From an uncultured Muribaculaceae bacterium (GTDB lineage Bacteria; Bacteroidota; Bacteroidia; Bacteroidales; Muribaculaceae), in NCBI GenBank assembly GCA_947626355.1, contig CANQRV010000012.1, positions 1-55,059 of the forward strand: a DNA stretch of 55,059 bases, given 5' to 3'. Below the pieces are notes generated by a model that saw only the letters and a list, made by a program, of their open reading frames with translations, was not told where the DNA came from and made no database searches. The position numbers and the translations under genes were made by a program. This document shows, one piece after another, positions 9,156 to 18,404 of this stretch. Numbering within the stretch: the first letter of the stretch is position 1; each line of letters opens with the position of its first letter.

Positions 9156-9190
9156 AAAAAAATTTGCCGTTGTGATTCAACGGCAAATTT
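9156..9190 (-). terminator. Intrinsic terminator after the S41 protease gene, abutting the DUF4254 start
   Basis: A perfect 13-bp stem (9160-9172 with 9178-9190) around a five-base loop, followed on the minus strand by a run of seven T residues ending directly at the DUF4254 ATG. It lies about 90 bases after the protease stop and is well formed for termination. Because it also lies in what would be the leader of the next gene, it may couple or limit expression of the GT9 pair. Confidence 0.8.
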
Positions 9191-9204
9191 AAAAAAAATA
9201 GTTG

Positions 9205-9298
9205 ATAGTTCAAAGTTGATGGCTCACAGTCTTCGATCATGACCCATCACTCCTCACTCTTGACTCTTGACTCTTAACTCTTCACTCCTGACCCTTAG
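9205..9298 (-). repeat. Degenerate GA/TC-rich short tandem repeats at the 3' end of the protease gene
   Basis: On the minus strand the sequence reads as repeated AGAGTCA, AGAGTGA and AGAGTTA units starting in the last codons of the protease gene and continuing to about 9205. The stop codon itself comes from the repeat (GGTCAGGAGTGA). The same block occurs after the gene ending at 38793. Nothing else is seen in this stretch before the terminator. Confidence 0.8.
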
Positions 9299-12200
9299 AC
9301 GTCTTCTTCATCAGATGCTTCACCGCTCCCTCGAGCTGGGCGTCAGTGCCGCGGAGCACGTCGACCGGCGCGTTGTAGATCAGCACGTCGGGATTGAGCT
9401 GCTTGTTCTCGAGGGCGTTGCCGTTGAGGTCGGAGCTGGTGACCTGCGGGATTCCGAAGATGATGTTGGGGTTGATCTGGTTTTCCCACCATACTGCGGT
9501 CATGGTGCCGGGCACGGGAGCGCCCACCACATCGCCGATGCCGAGGGTCTGGTAGGTGTAGGGAGTGCCGTGGGCGTCGCTGTAGTTGCTCTCGTTGACG
9601 AGCATCACGGAGGGCTTGCACCACTGTGAGAAGGGCTCGCTGCCGATGTAGCGGCCGCGCGGGGTGAACCTCACGTATTCCCTGCCGCTGAGCAGCAGGG
9701 CGATATCGTTGTGGAGCCAGCCGCCGCCGTTGTAGCGTGTGTCGACGATCACGGCGTCGCAGTTGCGGTATTTGCCGAGGATGCGGTCGTAGGCCACGTT
9801 GAAGCTCGGAGCGTCCATTCCCTGGATGTGCACGTAGCCCACCTTTCCGCCGGAGAGGCTGTCGACCACATGCTCATTGTGCTCCACCCAGCGCTGGTAG
9901 GCGAGCTCGCCGGCGTAGCCGCGCGAGATGGGACGCACCTTCACGTCGCGTGTCGTGCCGTCGGCCTTCTTCACGCGCAGTGTGGTCTTCTTGCCGGCCT
10001 TGCCCTCGAGCATCGGGTTGAAGTCGGCGCCCGGGGCTATGGTGTCGCCGTCGATGGCGAGGATGATGTCGCCGGCCATGATGCCGGCCTCCTTGGTGGC
10101 GAGCGGGCCGCGCGGTATCACCTCGGTGACCTTGAGGCCCTCGCCCGTGTAGCTGTCATCGAAATAGGCGCCGAGGCTGGCTGTCGGCATCGAGACGCCG
10201 CCGTAGCCGGCGCGTCCGCCGGTGTGGGAGGCGTTGAGCTCGCCGAGGATCTCGCTGAGCAGGTTGGCGAAGTCGCGGTCGTTGTCGATATACGGGAGGA
10301 ATCTGCGGTAGTGCTCGCCGTAGCCCTTCCAGTCCACGCCGTGGAGCTTCGGGTCGTAGAACTTGTCGTTGACCTGACGCAGCATGTGGTCGTAGATGTA
10401 TTCCCTCTCGAGGCTGGGATGGCGGTCGTAGAGGGCCTCGAACTCGATATCCTCGGGCTTGCCGCTCTCGAGGTCGATCTTCTTCATGCCGCCGGTGTAG
10501 GTGAGCATGAAGATGTTCTTCCCCTCCTTGTCGGTGAGGATGCCGCCCATAAGCCCGGGCACGAGCACGGAGGTCTCGTCGTCGCGCAGGTTGCGGCAGT
10601 AGAGGTTGTAGTCTCCTTCGGTGCTTCCGGCCACATAGTAGAGCTTGTCGCCGTCGGGCGAGAGCCAGTAGTCGCCGATTATGGCGGAGGTGTCGGTGAG
10701 GCGCTTGGTGCGGTAGCGGCGTCCGCCGAGGTCGAAGTCAATGGTCTTGGCGGCGTCCTTGGCCTCCTCCTTCTTACCTTTCTTCTTGTCGCCCTTCTTG
10801 TCGGCGTCCTTGTCTTTATCGGCGTCTTCCTCGGCCTTCTTGGCGAGGGCGGCCTCCTCGTCGGTGTAGTTGAGGCGGTCCCAGGCGCCGGGAGTAAGGG
10901 CCATGAGCATTATGTCGCTCTGGTTGCCCCAGCTGCCGTGGCTCTTCATGCCGTATTTTGCGGTGGAGAATGTCACGGCCTCGCCGCCGAGAGCCCATTT
11001 AGGGGTGTCGTTGCTGTAGCCGCTCTCGGTGAGGTCTACCACCTCCGTGCCGTCGGCCTTCACGAGGGCGATGTCCTTGTTGTTCCAGCCGCCCACGCCG
11101 ATGTAGTCGACGAGAAGCCACTTGCTGTCGGGACTCCACTCGAAGGAGACGTCGCCGTCGGTGTAGGAATAGTTGTATTTGCCGTCGAGCGCCGTGGTCA
11201 CCTGTTTGGACGCCAGGTCGATCACCTTGAGCTCGGTGCGGTTCTCAAGAAACGCCACCTTCTTGCCGTCGGGGCTGAAGAGGGGCTGCTGGGCGCTGGT
11301 GTCGCATTTGTAAAGGGGCTCCTCCACGATGTCGGAGGCGTAGGTGAACGTCTTGTCGTCGGGATTGCTGAGCTTTGCGATGAAGAGCTGCCAGTAGCCG
11401 TCGCGGTCGCTGTCGTAGACTATGGAGCGTCCGTCGGGGCTGAAGTCGAGGCTGCGTTCCTGTGCCGGAGTATCGGTGATGCGGCGCGTGGTCTTGTATT
11501 TCGTGGATGTGGCGTAGATGTCGCCGCGTATCACGAAGGCCACCTCGTCGCCCGAAGGGGAGACGGCGAAATTGGAGGCGCCGTTGCCAGTGTAGTATTT
11601 CACGTAGTCGGCATCGAAGTCGTCGGTGTGGATCGCCACATTGATTTTCTGCGGCTGCTGGCCCGGACGCAGGGTGTAGAGCTCGCCGTCCCAGCTGAAG
11701 GCGAGAGTGCCGTCGGTGGAGGCGGAGAGGGAGCGCACGGGATGCTTGGTGAAGGTGGTGAGCTGTTTTGGAGCGCCGCCGTTGAGCGAGGCGGCATACA
11801 CGTTGAGCGTGCCGTCGGCCTCGGAGATGTAGTAGTATGAGCCGGGCGCCGGGCCCCACACGGGGTCCATGTCGTGGCCGTTGAAGGTGGTGAGCTGTCT
11901 GAAGGCGCCGTCGTCGTAGAGCCACACGTCGTTGGTGCCCGAGGAGCGCTCATGCTTGCGGAAGTAGTCCTCATAGCCCTTGCGGTCGGTGTAGAGTATG
12001 TCGCCGTCCTTATTGACGGAGGCGCTGCGCATCGGCATGGAGAGGAACATCACGGGGCGCTGTGCCGGACGGTCGACGTTGACGGTGAATGTCTGCCCCA
12101 GAAACGGAGCCTGGGCTGAGCCGCGGGCCGGCATGTCGTTGGCGGAGAAGAGGAGCGTGCTGTCGTTGATGAATGCGAGGGGCGTCTCTCCGCTGCTGGA

Positions 12201-12512
12201 GGTGGTGAGCCGGCGGGCGTTTCCGCCGCGGCTGTCGATGATGAAGATGTCTTCGGAGCCGAGGCGGTCGCTGGCGAAGGCGATGCGGGAGCCGTCGGGG
12301 GTCCATACGGGAGCCGAGTCATGGCCCTTGCTGCTGGTGAGCTGGCGGGCGTCGCCGCCGGCCACCGGCACGGTGAAGATGTCGCCCTTGAAAGTGAAGG
12401 CCACAGTCTTGCCGTCGGGCGAGATCGCCGCGTCGCGCAGCCAGAGTGGCGCTTCGGCAGCCGCCGGCATGGCAGCCGCGGCCACAAGCGTCAATGCTAA
12501 TATATTTTTCAT
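9282..12512 (-). CDS. S41 family peptidase, tricorn-protease homologue
   Basis: A 1076-residue exported peptidase. A signal peptide (LALTLVAAAAMPAAAEA) is followed by WD40-like beta-propeller repeats containing SPDGK motifs across roughly residues 25-540, a Lys/Asp/Glu-rich linker (about 565-590), a C1-type region with the histidine in LNASHTGG, a PDZ domain near 770-860, and the S41 catalytic fold with the nucleophile Ser in NESNYSDAH. This is the arrangement of Tricorn. It likely degrades peptides in the periplasm. The start at 12512 is the only plausible one with a signal peptide. The 3' end merges into low-complexity repeats that supply the stop codon. Identification by architecture is strong; substrates are unknown. 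Confidence 0.92.
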   Translation of the reverse strand: MKNILALTLVAAAAMPAAAEAPLWLRDAAISPDGKTVAFTFKGDIFTVPVAGGDARQLTSSKGHDSAPVWTPDGSRIAFASDRLGSEDIFIIDSRGGNARRLTTSSSGETPLAFINDSTLLFSANDMPARGSAQAPFLGQTFTVNVDRPAQRPVMFLSMPMRSASVNKDGDILYTDRKGYEDYFRKHERSSGTNDVWLYDDGAFRQLTTFNGHDMDPVWGPAPGSYYYISEADGTLNVYAASLNGGAPKQLTTFTKHPVRSLSASTDGTLAFSWDGELYTLRPGQQPQKINVAIHTDDFDADYVKYYTGNGASNFAVSPSGDEVAFVIRGDIYATSTKYKTTRRITDTPAQERSLDFSPDGRSIVYDSDRDGYWQLFIAKLSNPDDKTFTYASDIVEEPLYKCDTSAQQPLFSPDGKKVAFLENRTELKVIDLASKQVTTALDGKYNYSYTDGDVSFEWSPDSKWLLVDYIGVGGWNNKDIALVKADGTEVVDLTESGYSNDTPKWALGGEAVTFSTAKYGMKSHGSWGNQSDIMLMALTPGAWDRLNYTDEEAALAKKAEEDADKDKDADKKGDKKKGKKEEAKDAAKTIDFDLGGRRYRTKRLTDTSAIIGDYWLSPDGDKLYYVAGSTEGDYNLYCRNLRDDETSVLVPGLMGGILTDKEGKNIFMLTYTGGMKKIDLESGKPEDIEFEALYDRHPSLEREYIYDHMLRQVNDKFYDPKLHGVDWKGYGEHYRRFLPYIDNDRDFANLLSEILGELNASHTGGRAGYGGVSMPTASLGAYFDDSYTGEGLKVTEVIPRGPLATKEAGIMAGDIILAIDGDTIAPGADFNPMLEGKAGKKTTLRVKKADGTTRDVKVRPISRGYAGELAYQRWVEHNEHVVDSLSGGKVGYVHIQGMDAPSFNVAYDRILGKYRNCDAVIVDTRYNGGGWLHNDIALLLSGREYVRFTPRGRYIGSEPFSQWCKPSVMLVNESNYSDAHGTPYTYQTLGIGDVVGAPVPGTMTAVWWENQINPNIIFGIPQVTSSDLNGNALENKQLNPDVLIYNAPVDVLRGTDAQLEGAVKHLMKKTSKGQE

Positions 12513-12575
12513 GATGTATTTGGGTTAGTCTGATGATTTACAGTGGGACGGGAGGCGCTGGAAGCGGCGTGGCGG

Positions 12576-12956
12576 TCAGTAGACCACGTTGGGCTCGTTG
12601 CCGAAACGGTTGGCGCCGTTTTCCGACGGACGGCAGCAGAGCACGATGTAGATGATCGTTCCGACGAGCGGCACGAGGTTGATGAAGATCCATCCTCCCC
12701 CCTTGCCTATGTCATGCATGCGCCGCCACGACACACCGAGACCGGGAAGCAGCAGGGCCAGCGACACAAGCGACGACAGCGTCTCGCCGAAGATGTCGGA
12801 GATGAACATCGAGCTGGAAATCACGGCACTCACTATACAGGTGAAAAGCACATACCACCAGTATTCCGACCTGGCGGCACGCCCGTTGAAGTTGCAGTAA
12901 TTCTCCACGAGGGCCTTTCTGACGGCCTCGCCAAACGACAATTCTCTCTGAACCAT
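12576..12956 (-). CDS. DUF805 family inner-membrane protein
   Basis: A 126-residue protein of the DUF805 family, typified by CNFNGRAARSEYWWYVLF near the start, the middle SWRRMHDIGKGGGWIF and the C-terminal CCRPSENGANRFG. It has about three to four hydrophobic segments and is an integral inner-membrane protein of unknown role. Its stop lies 63 bases before the S41 protease start on the same strand, so it may be cotranscribed with it. No promoter box is clear upstream. It is conserved and probably not specialised for the protease. Confidence 0.9.
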   Translation of the reverse strand: MVQRELSFGEAVRKALVENYCNFNGRAARSEYWWYVLFTCIVSAVISSSMFISDIFGETLSSLVSLALLLPGLGVSWRRMHDIGKGGGWIFINLVPLVGTIIYIVLCCRPSENGANRFGNEPNVVY

Positions 12957-13105
12957 AACTCTCGATAATTAATTGTGTGCTACTTAGGGCAGGCCATGAG
13001 ATGCCAGAAGCGCTCCGGATCAGCCCAGTTATCTCGTCAAAATTATAAAAAATCATCGAGACATGCAAAAAATCGGGCGATAAAAGCGCGATTGTCGCCG
13101 AAATA

Positions 13106-13137
13106 TTTGGCGGTTAGAAAAAGTTGTTGTAACTTTG
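13106..13137 (+). promoter_or_regulatory. Promoter for the tRNA-Glu/rpsT cluster
   Basis: TTTG at 13106-13109 and TAACTTTG at 13130-13137 with a 20-bp spacer match the Bacteroidetes sigma factor consensus. The predicted start would be near 13141, about 40 bases before the first tRNA-Glu. Confidence 0.85.
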
Positions 13138-13180
13138 CGCCTGCAAAATGCGACCTTATAGGGATTTGCAGTTGCGCCGT

Positions 13181-13255
13181 GGCCCATTCGTCTATCGGTT
13201 AGGACGAGAGATTTTCATTCTCTAAAGAGCAGTTCGACTCTGCTATGGGCTACCA
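13181..13255 (+). tRNA. tRNA-Glu (anticodon TTC), first copy, CCA encoded
   Basis: A full cloverleaf is visible: acceptor GGCCCAT paired with ATGGGCT, a D-arm with GGTTAGGAC, an AGAGA/TCTCT anticodon stem with a loop holding TTC, and the T-arm GCAGTTCGACTCTGC. A CCA follows the discriminator base. It lies between its promoter and rpsT. Confidence 0.95.
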
Positions 13256-13293
13256 TTCATTATATAAAGTCACGAAAGAAATAATTTTTAGAA

Positions 13294-13548
13294 ATGGCAA
13301 ATCATAAATCGTCATTAAAAAGAATTCGCCAGGCGGAGAAAAGAAGACTTGAGAACCGCTACTGGGCCAAGACAGCGCGCAACGCCGTTCGCCGTGTGCG
13401 CAAGATGACCGACAAGGCAGAGGCACAGGCCGCCTACAACAAGGTTAGCGCCCTCCTCCAGCGTCTCGGCCGCAAGAACATCATCTCCAAGAACAAGGCC
13501 GCCAACCTCTGCAGCGGTCTCGCCCAGCACATCAACAAGCTCGGCTGA
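13294..13548 (+). CDS. rpsT: 30S ribosomal protein S20
   Basis: An 84-residue basic protein beginning [18 protein letters not shown] and ending [11 protein letters not shown], the expected length for S20. It binds 16S rRNA in the small subunit. It sits between two tRNA-Glu genes, likely in one transcript starting at 13141, with the run ending at the hairpin at 13715. The S20 start ATG at 13294 is 39 bases after the first tRNA. Secure by sequence. Confidence 0.97.
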   Translation: MANHKSSLKRIRQAEKRRLENRYWAKTARNAVRRVRKMTDKAEAQAAYNKVSALLQRLGRKNIISKNKAANLCSGLAQHINKLG

Positions 13549-13633
13549 TCAGCCGCAGGATTCGCCTGAATTCCATAGAAGCTAACGGCGCGACTTGTCG
13601 CCCACACCGCTTGCGGCGGTCGTTGCCCGTGTC

Positions 13634-13705
13634 GGTCCATTCGTCTATCGGTTAGGACGAGAGATTTTCATTCTCTAAAGAGCAGTTCGACTCTGCTATG
13701 GACTA
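13634..13705 (+). tRNA. tRNA-Glu (anticodon TTC), second copy, no encoded CCA
   Basis: The same cloverleaf as the copy at 13181, with identical D, anticodon and T arms. The acceptor stem is GGTCCAT with ATGGACT, in which the third base pair has changed from C-G to T-A in a compensated way. The sequence after the discriminator is ACATCC, not CCA, so the CCA end must be added after transcription. Confidence 0.95.
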
Positions 13706-13714
13706 CATCCAAAG

Positions 13715-13742
13715 TCCGGTTGCCTTCCATAAGGCAACCGGA
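13715..13742 (+). terminator. Intrinsic terminator of the tRNA-Glu/rpsT transcript
   Basis: A perfect 12-bp stem (13715-13726 with 13731-13742) closed by a four-base loop follows ten bases after the second tRNA. The downstream sequence is TTATCT-rich rather than a long T run, so termination is likely but not proven. Confidence 0.7.
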
Positions 13743-13799
13743 TTATCTGTATATCCACCTTCCATTGTCCTCCCGGCCGCAACGCCCGGAAGATAAAAA

Positions 13800-13827
13800 G
13801 CCCCGGGGCGCTCTCGCGCTCCGGGGC
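13800..13827 (-). terminator. Intrinsic terminator of the secreted-protein gene at 13875
   Basis: A GC-rich 12-bp stem (13800-13811 with 13816-13827, one G-T pair) with a four-base loop is followed on the minus strand by a short T run (GGGGCTTTTTATC). It lies about 50 bases past the stop. Confidence 0.75.
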
Positions 13828-13874
13828 CGCAATTACAAAATTGCTTCTATCTATAAATTCCTTATCACTTTCGA

Positions 13875-16547
13875 TCAGAATCTCACGAACTTGAAGCTCT
13901 CGCGGTGGCCGTCGGCAAACGTCACCACTGCCACGTAGACGCCTTTGCTTACGCCCGAGAGGTCGATGCTGTGTCGGCATCCTGCCTTCGGGGAGGAGGC
14001 TACCGTGCGGCCGTCGATGGCGGCTACACCTACCGAGAGGATGTTGTCGGCCGACTCAACCACCAGGCGGTCGCCTTCCATTCTCGCGCCTGCCACGTCG
14101 AGGCCTACGGGGCTGATGCCGGTGCCCATGCCGTTGGTCATGTAGACGGGAACTTTCACCACGGGCTGCAGGGGGTCGTTGGAGGCTATCTCGATGCTGG
14201 CCTCATACACGCCCTGCATCAGGCCGCTGCCGTCGAGCGTCACGCCCACCGACTCCTGACCGCCGGCCGCGATCGAGAGGGCGGCTTTATCGAGTGTCAG
14301 CCACGAGATGGCCGGAGTGGCGTCGCCGTAGACGTTGGCGCGGACGCAGAAGTTGTGGGGGATTCCGAGGTCGGCCATGCTCCACCATATGTCGCCGCCG
14401 ATGTTGCAGAGATCGCCGCGTCCGGGGATGGCCGCCGTGGCGTCGATGCCTATATAATAGTGCTGCTCCTCCATGCCTTCGATGTAGACGCCGTAGGTCA
14501 CGGCGCGGCCGTCGATCACGTAGGGAGTGTCGAACTCAACGCGGTTCCATGAGCTGGGCTGCGGGGTGAATTCCTGCTCGGCCACGAGCTCCGTGCCGTT
14601 GTCGCCATGCACATACACCTGCATGGTGGCCCTGACGGGAATCTCCTCTATATATACGTCCATGCTGCCGATGGTCATTCCCTTGACGGCCGCCATCATC
14701 TGCTCGGGATAATACTGCCCGAAGATAGCCCACGGGGAGTTGCCTACGCCCACCGACTCGTTGTGGCCGCCGTCGTAGCCGAGCACCATGGCGATGCCGT
14801 CGGTAGAGGGCTCGGATGCCCTGCGGGGTGCTTTCTTAGAGATTGCCCTGACATTCTTGGGAGCGGCGGCAAGAGTGCGGCCCTCATAGATGGAGGGAAG
14901 CGTGTATTTCACTTTCACCGTGCCGTCGAGCTGCGAGTCGCCGCCGTTGGCCACCGTCAGCCCAAGCTGCGCCACGTCGAAGGTGGTGGTTCCGTCGATC
15001 TCCGCGAGATCCAGATCCACAGCGGGAGCGCCATCGGGACGCACCACGTTAAGGGTATAGTCTTCGGTCTCGCCGCAGTAATACTCGCCGCAGGCCGACG
15101 GGTAATCCCAGGCGTTCAACACCACACGGAGTATGTGGGCGCCGGCCTTTACACTAATGCCTTCGGGAATGGAGATCTCAAGCGGCTTGCCCTGCGTGAG
15201 GTCCACGAGCTCACCGGTGCCGTCGAATAGACCGTCGCCGTTCCAGTCGATCCATACGCCTACCGCGCCACCCTCTACGGGAGACTCATAGGTGAAGGTC
15301 AGGGTCTTGCCGGGCTGGATATCTGTCGACATGGAGGTGAAGTCGGAATATTTGTCGTTAGGAGTCTCGTTGTCGATGCTTCCGAAGGTGACGCGGCTCA
15401 GATAGGCCTCGTCGTCGAAATCATATATCGGACCGGAGCTGCATGCCTCGCCCGCCGGCATTGTCTCGGAGACGGTCATGATGGCCTCGATGCTGATGCC
15501 CTCGTCGCCGGGAGTGGCGTTGGTCACCGTCAGCACATGCTCGCCTTCTGCCGAGCGGTCGACGCGGCGTGCGAAGGTATATGAATGCTTCTCCATGGGA
15601 GCCAGCGTCAAGCCCGGATACTCGGTGGTCTGCTCTCCGTCAAAGTCGAGGGTGAGGGCTATGTCGCTGAGTGGCGCGGAGCCGACGTTCTGGATGGCCA
15701 CCACCACACTCTCGTGGGTGCCGTTGGCTGAGGACGCCGGCGAGAGGAAGCGCTCGAGCTTCAGGGCCTTCTCAGCGGCGACATCGCCGGGGCCGAGCAG
15801 ACTGTAGATACACGACATGTTGGCATACATCAGGCCGTAGGCCTCGGAGTCGATAAGGGCGTAGCCCGCCGAGGAGTCGGCCGTGAAGAGGCTGAACCAG
15901 CATGAGGGAGCGTCGCCCATGTCGGCGGCGCTGAACGACATGAAGCCGGTCTCGAGCCTGATCTCCTCGCCGAGGTCTACCATAAACTCCATGAGCGGAG
16001 ACATGTTGCCCTCCATGCCGTATTCGATACCGACATAGCGCCCGGTAAGCTCGAAATTCTTCTTATATATGCACTCGCCGGGCATCCCGTCGATGTCGGC
16101 CTTGTAGAACGACACCTCGAAGGTGACGGGATTGGTCATCTCATAGTTCTCGTTGATGCCCGGACGGTCCTCGCAGTGATACCAGTCATAGTCTTCCTGG
16201 TCGAAATAGTTGAAGAGGCCGACCACGCGCACTCCCGTGATCGTCTTCTCGCAGCCTGAATAATACTGCATGAATTTCATGCTGCCGTCGGGACGCCCCT
16301 GGTCGGAGTTCTGGAAACCGGAATATCCCACCTGGTCCTCGATATACTGTCCGCTATAGACAGTGCCCTCGGGATCGGCGAGAAGCTCGCCCGCTGTGAC
16401 GTGTGCCGGGGAGCGCATCAGGGTGCCGGCAGCGCCCTGCAGTTGTGTGACGTTCCCCATCTTCGTGGGGCCGGTCTTCACCGGAGTCGATGCCCAACCC
16501 GTTGCGGCCACCAACATCGACAGTAGTGTTGAGTAGACGATTCTCAT
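13875..16547 (-). CDS. Large secreted protein with GEVED-type and Ig-like domains and a type IX-like C-terminal end
   Basis: About 890 residues. A start at 16547 gives a signal peptide (MRIVYSTLLSMLVAATGWAS); the longer reading frame upstream runs past the promoter. A GEVED-type domain is seen by WIDWNGDGLFDGTGELVDL near residue 435, together with a Tyr/Gly-rich region and an Ig-like segment near the C-terminus (ISWLTLDKAALSIAAGGQES). The last 80 residues (GVAAIDGRTVASSP, then GVYVAVVTFADGHRESFKFV) resemble a type IX sorting domain. It is divergent from the HTH regulator at 16703 and probably its target. No enzymatic motif is visible. Surface or extracellular location is inferred. Confidence 0.8.
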   Translation of the reverse strand: MRIVYSTLLSMLVAATGWASTPVKTGPTKMGNVTQLQGAAGTLMRSPAHVTAGELLADPEGTVYSGQYIEDQVGYSGFQNSDQGRPDGSMKFMQYYSGCEKTITGVRVVGLFNYFDQEDYDWYHCEDRPGINENYEMTNPVTFEVSFYKADIDGMPGECIYKKNFELTGRYVGIEYGMEGNMSPLMEFMVDLGEEIRLETGFMSFSAADMGDAPSCWFSLFTADSSAGYALIDSEAYGLMYANMSCIYSLLGPGDVAAEKALKLERFLSPASSANGTHESVVVAIQNVGSAPLSDIALTLDFDGEQTTEYPGLTLAPMEKHSYTFARRVDRSAEGEHVLTVTNATPGDEGISIEAIMTVSETMPAGEACSSGPIYDFDDEAYLSRVTFGSIDNETPNDKYSDFTSMSTDIQPGKTLTFTYESPVEGGAVGVWIDWNGDGLFDGTGELVDLTQGKPLEISIPEGISVKAGAHILRVVLNAWDYPSACGEYYCGETEDYTLNVVRPDGAPAVDLDLAEIDGTTTFDVAQLGLTVANGGDSQLDGTVKVKYTLPSIYEGRTLAAAPKNVRAISKKAPRRASEPSTDGIAMVLGYDGGHNESVGVGNSPWAIFGQYYPEQMMAAVKGMTIGSMDVYIEEIPVRATMQVYVHGDNGTELVAEQEFTPQPSSWNRVEFDTPYVIDGRAVTYGVYIEGMEEQHYYIGIDATAAIPGRGDLCNIGGDIWWSMADLGIPHNFCVRANVYGDATPAISWLTLDKAALSIAAGGQESVGVTLDGSGLMQGVYEASIEIASNDPLQPVVKVPVYMTNGMGTGISPVGLDVAGARMEGDRLVVESADNILSVGVAAIDGRTVASSPKAGCRHSIDLSGVSKGVYVAVVTFADGHRESFKFVRF

Positions 16548-16599
16548 AATGTTAGTTTTTAATGGTGAAATGAGATCATGTATTTGACTTTCAATGCTG

Positions 16600-16632
16600 C
16601 AAATATAGCATCTATGCCAAAAAACCACCAAA
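16600..16632 (-). promoter_or_regulatory. Promoter of the secreted-protein gene at 13875
   Basis: TTTG (16629-16632) and TATATTTG (16600-16607), both on the minus strand, are spaced by 21 bp. The -7 box lies about 53 bases before the ATG at 16547, leaving a leader of about 50 bases. Confidence 0.75.
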
Positions 16633-16639
16633 TTTTCTT

Positions 16640-16658
16640 TGTAGACAAATGGTATACA
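16640..16658. promoter_or_regulatory. Candidate regulator site, GTCTACA-type, first module
   Basis: TGTAGAC at 16640-16646 (GTCTACA on the minus strand) and GTATACA at 16652-16658 lie in the divergent interval, 8 bp outside the minus-strand -33 box. The second module has two GTCTACA copies at the corresponding position. Only the shared position and sequence support an operator role. Confidence 0.4.
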
Positions 16659-16668
16659 GCCTTTATTC

Positions 16669-16699
16669 TTTGAAATTCAGAAGATTTGAATTACCTTTG
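16669..16699 (+). promoter_or_regulatory. Promoter of the HTH regulator gene at 16703
   Basis: TTTG at 16669-16672 and TACCTTTG at 16692-16699, 19 bp apart, form a textbook Bacteroidetes promoter. The -7 box ends three bases before the ATG at 16703, so the message should have almost no leader. Confidence 0.8.
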
Positions 16700-16702
16700 C
16701 AT

Positions 16703-18396
16703 ATGCGAACCGCCATATTGTCTATAATGCTCTGTCTACTGGCAGTGGCCTGCAAGGGGCCTGGGAGCCGCGATCCCTTCTTCGTATGGGCTCCCTTGGA
16801 GCCCGGTTTCGACTCCGCCACCGCCGCTCTGGAGCGTGCATACTGTTTCTCCTATTCACCCGACACGCTGCTTATGCTGAGCCGGCGCCTCGACAGCATG
16901 GCCTCGGTCGACCCCGCCTCGATGGTGAAGAGGGGACGGGCATGCTATTTCATGGCCCGCTATTACGACGCCATGAGCCCCTATTCGGAAGGATGGAAAG
17001 AGAAGGCCGCGCAGAAGATACGCCAGGCCATGGAATGCTATGCCGACACGGCACGCTGGCCCTACGACATGTTTCGCATCAGATACATAAGGGAGAAAAA
17101 CGCACCCCGCACCATCGAGCGAACCTATTTCTACAATATCCGGGCCCTCGCCGACGCACGCCGCTTCGGCGACTCCCTGATGGTGGCCGGGGTGCTCAAC
17201 AACATCGGCAATGTGCTCGCGGAGCTTGGCGACAGCGCCGGGTCGTTGCGCTATTTCCAGCAGTCGAAGGCCATCTTCCACTCCCTCGGCGTCACAAAAT
17301 GGGAGCAGCGCGTCTCACTCTCCGAGGCCCAGAGCCTGACCTCCTCCTCCCTCCGGCAGAGCGACAGCATCATGCTCTCGCTGCTGTCTTACTCCGAGGC
17401 CACCGGCGACACCCTCTTCTCCACTATACTCCATAACCTCTATTCCCAGCACGGAGAGAAGAAATACATAGAGCGTGCCCGGCAGCTGGTGACAGGCAAC
17501 CCCGGATATGCCAATATGCAGGCGTATTACGACGCGCTCCTCGCCCGCGAACTCACGGCCGCCGGCGGCGACCCCGACTCGGCCTCAGCCATGAGCTCGG
17601 CGCCCTTTCCAAAATCTCGGCCACCATGCTTCCGGAATACGCCATGACCGTCTATCTCGCCGGCTCGGAGGCGATGAGGCATCTCGGCCACACCGACTCG
17701 GCCCTCTCCTTTATGGAACGTTACCGTTTGCTCGCCGACTCCGTGTATCTCGAGAACTCCGGGCTCGACGTGATGCGCAACATCGCGCTGCGCAAGATCG
17801 CGGAGGCCGAGGCCACCGCCATCCGCGAGAAGGGGAAGGAGCGCGCCCTTTACCTTTACCTTGTATTCGCAGTGGTGATGACGGCGATGGGAATCCTCAT
17901 ATGGCTCTACCGCCGCCAGAACGCGCTCCAGATGTCGAAGATGAAGGCGGAGCTCGACCTCGCCCAAAGCCAGCTCCAGCTCGCCTCCTCCCGTCTCGTG
18001 GTGACGGAGAACGAGAACGCCATAGGAAAGGCAATGGACAGCATCAGCGCCATGCGCGACAAGGGGAAGATCTCCGACAACGACGCCGCAAGCGTGCTCG
18101 GCGAGCTGAAGGCCCACATCACCAACCGCGAGGAGCTTCAGACGTTTGAGAAGATCTACGAGAACCTCAACCCCAATTTCACCAAGCTGCTCAAGGAGCG
18201 CTGGCCGTCGCTCACGGAGGGCCACCTGAGGATGGCCACCTACGTGGCAATGGGCATGAGCAACAAGCAGATAGCCCGCGTGATGATGGTGGAATACCGC
18301 TCGGTGATCACCTCTCGCTACCGGCTGCGCACGAAGATGGGGCTCGCCAAGGACGAGAGCCTTGAGGACGCCCTCCGCGAGTTCTCCCGCTTCTGA
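16703..18396 (+). pseudogene. Lipoprotein/TPR/transmembrane/HTH regulator, frameshifted
   Basis: The gene is read in two frames, 16703-17647 and 17626-18396. The first part starts with a lipoprotein signal (LLAVACKG) and TPR-like repeats; the second has more repeats, a transmembrane segment (YLYLVFAVVMTAMGILIWLY), a coiled coil and a LuxR-like C-terminal HTH (GHLRMATYVAMGMSNKQIAR). Around 17583 the reading GACTCGGCCTCAGCC would restore one frame, giving DSALSHELGALSKIS, if one C were added, so a single base is missing. The joined length would be about 564 residues, against 562 in the intact paralogue at 23707. It could be a true loss, phase variation or an assembly error. It faces the secreted-protein gene at 13875. 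Confidence 0.8.
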
Positions 18397-18404
18397 TTCC
18401 CCAC

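Noticed and set aside
13555..13633. Possible small RNA between rpsT and the second tRNA
   Set aside because: Only a short spacer with weak inverted pairs; it fits a processed tRNA leader.
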